Assembly (NCBI GenBank): GCA_025352585.1
Contig: JANXTD010000584.1
Coordinates: 1-5,941 of the forward strand
DNA from: Fimbriiglobus sp.
GTDB lineage: Bacteria; Planctomycetota; Planctomycetia; Gemmatales; Gemmataceae
Length of the DNA: 5,941 bases
Direction: 5' to 3'
Part shown: positions 5,624 through 5,941 of the stretch, piece by piece
How positions within the stretch are numbered: the first letter of the stretch is position 1
Layout of the letters: every line of letters starts with the position of its first letter
Notes under the pieces: generated by a model
Told to the model about the DNA's origin: nothing
The model's input: the letters and a program-made list of their open reading frames with translations, nothing else
Databases searched by the model: none
Program-made: the position numbers and the translations under genes

Positions 5624-5941
5624 ATGGCTGCGACTACCAAGGCGACGCAACGGGTCGCCGGGCTGCTACTGATCGCTCTGGGCGTCGGTACCACGGTGTG
5701 GCTGTGGGGGGACGCGCTCGAGAAGGGTTCCTTTCTCGTCAAACTCGCGCTCCTCCCGCCGATCATGGTCACCATGGGGCTGGCGATGCTGCTGTTCCCA
5801 ATCGACAAGGACCGCTTGTTGGCCGAGCACGGCGTTGAGAGCGTGACGAACCTGTCGCACTACCCGCCGGCCTGGAAGGTCTTGATGGTCTTGGGCGTCC
5901 TCGGCGGGATCGGTGACGTGGTCGCGTTGAGGTACCTATAG
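5624..5941 (+). CDS. Small three-helix membrane protein, function unknown
   Basis: A 105-residue protein that I do not recognise. The start is set by a consensus AGGAGG 5 nt upstream. Three hydrophobic segments are visible: about 11-28 (AGLLLIALGVGTTVWLW), 37-59 (containing LALLPPIMVTMGLAMLLFP) and 84-101 (WKVLMVLGVLGGIGDVV). Helices 2 and 3 are joined by a charged loop of about 24 residues (60-83: DKDRLLAEHG, then ESVTNLSHYPP). There is no cleavable signal peptide and no catalytic motif. Only 38 bp separate it from the stop of the kinase gene, with no hairpin between, so it is probably co-transcribed with it and under the same promoter. It could be an accessory of the export machine or an unrelated passenger; the sequence alone does not decide. 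The TAG stop is the last three bases of the window, so what follows is unseen. Confidence 0.78.
   Translation: MAATTKATQRVAGLLLIALGVGTTVWLWGDALEKGSFLVKLALLPPIMVTMGLAMLLFPIDKDRLLAEHGVESVTNLSHYPPAWKVLMVLGVLGGIGDVVALRYL

Overview
The window looks like chromosomal DNA from a planctomycete, most likely of the Gemmata/Gemmataceae type. The DNA is very GC-rich. The polysaccharide export protein has the PDGT(I/V)SLGxYG and GNETVLDA signatures I associate with planctomycete Wza-like proteins. Two secreted small proteins carry motifs that recur in hypothetical planctomycete proteins (SPYLNLL..G, NYxGxVRPQ, CFGYF..Q..PW). The assignment rests on remembered family resemblance; no search was run.

Layout: three genes on the minus strand occupy the left half. 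From left to right they are a Cys-rich/Pro-rich secreted protein (27-653), a Gln-rich/Gly-rich secreted protein (733-1248) and a Wza-like polysaccharide export protein (1470-2693). A gene-free divergent region of about 650 bp (2694-3347) follows. On the plus strand come a Wzc-like chain-length determinant fused to a bacterial tyrosine kinase (3348-5585) and, 38 bp later, a small three-helix membrane protein (5624-5941) whose stop codon is the last base triplet of the window.

Together the two large genes form the core of a Wzx/Wzy-type exopolysaccharide export machine. The BY-kinase co-polymerase sits in the inner membrane and controls chain length. The export protein forms the channel across the periplasm and outer membrane. 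No glycosyltransferase, flippase, polymerase or phosphatase gene is present in the window.

The most interesting part is the divergent region. It contains a near-consensus sigma-54 (-24/-12) promoter facing the kinase gene (3141-3156), a weaker sigma-54-like element facing the export gene (2822-2837, minus) and, between them, a perfect 11-bp inverted repeat (2963-2988). The repeat lies about 165-190 bp upstream of both predicted starts, the usual place for an enhancer-binding-protein site. This suggests, but does not prove, that both halves of the export machine are co-activated by RpoN and one enhancer-binding protein. A second, longer perfect inverted repeat (15-bp arms, 1356-1405) lies just downstream of the export gene and probably ends or protects its mRNA.
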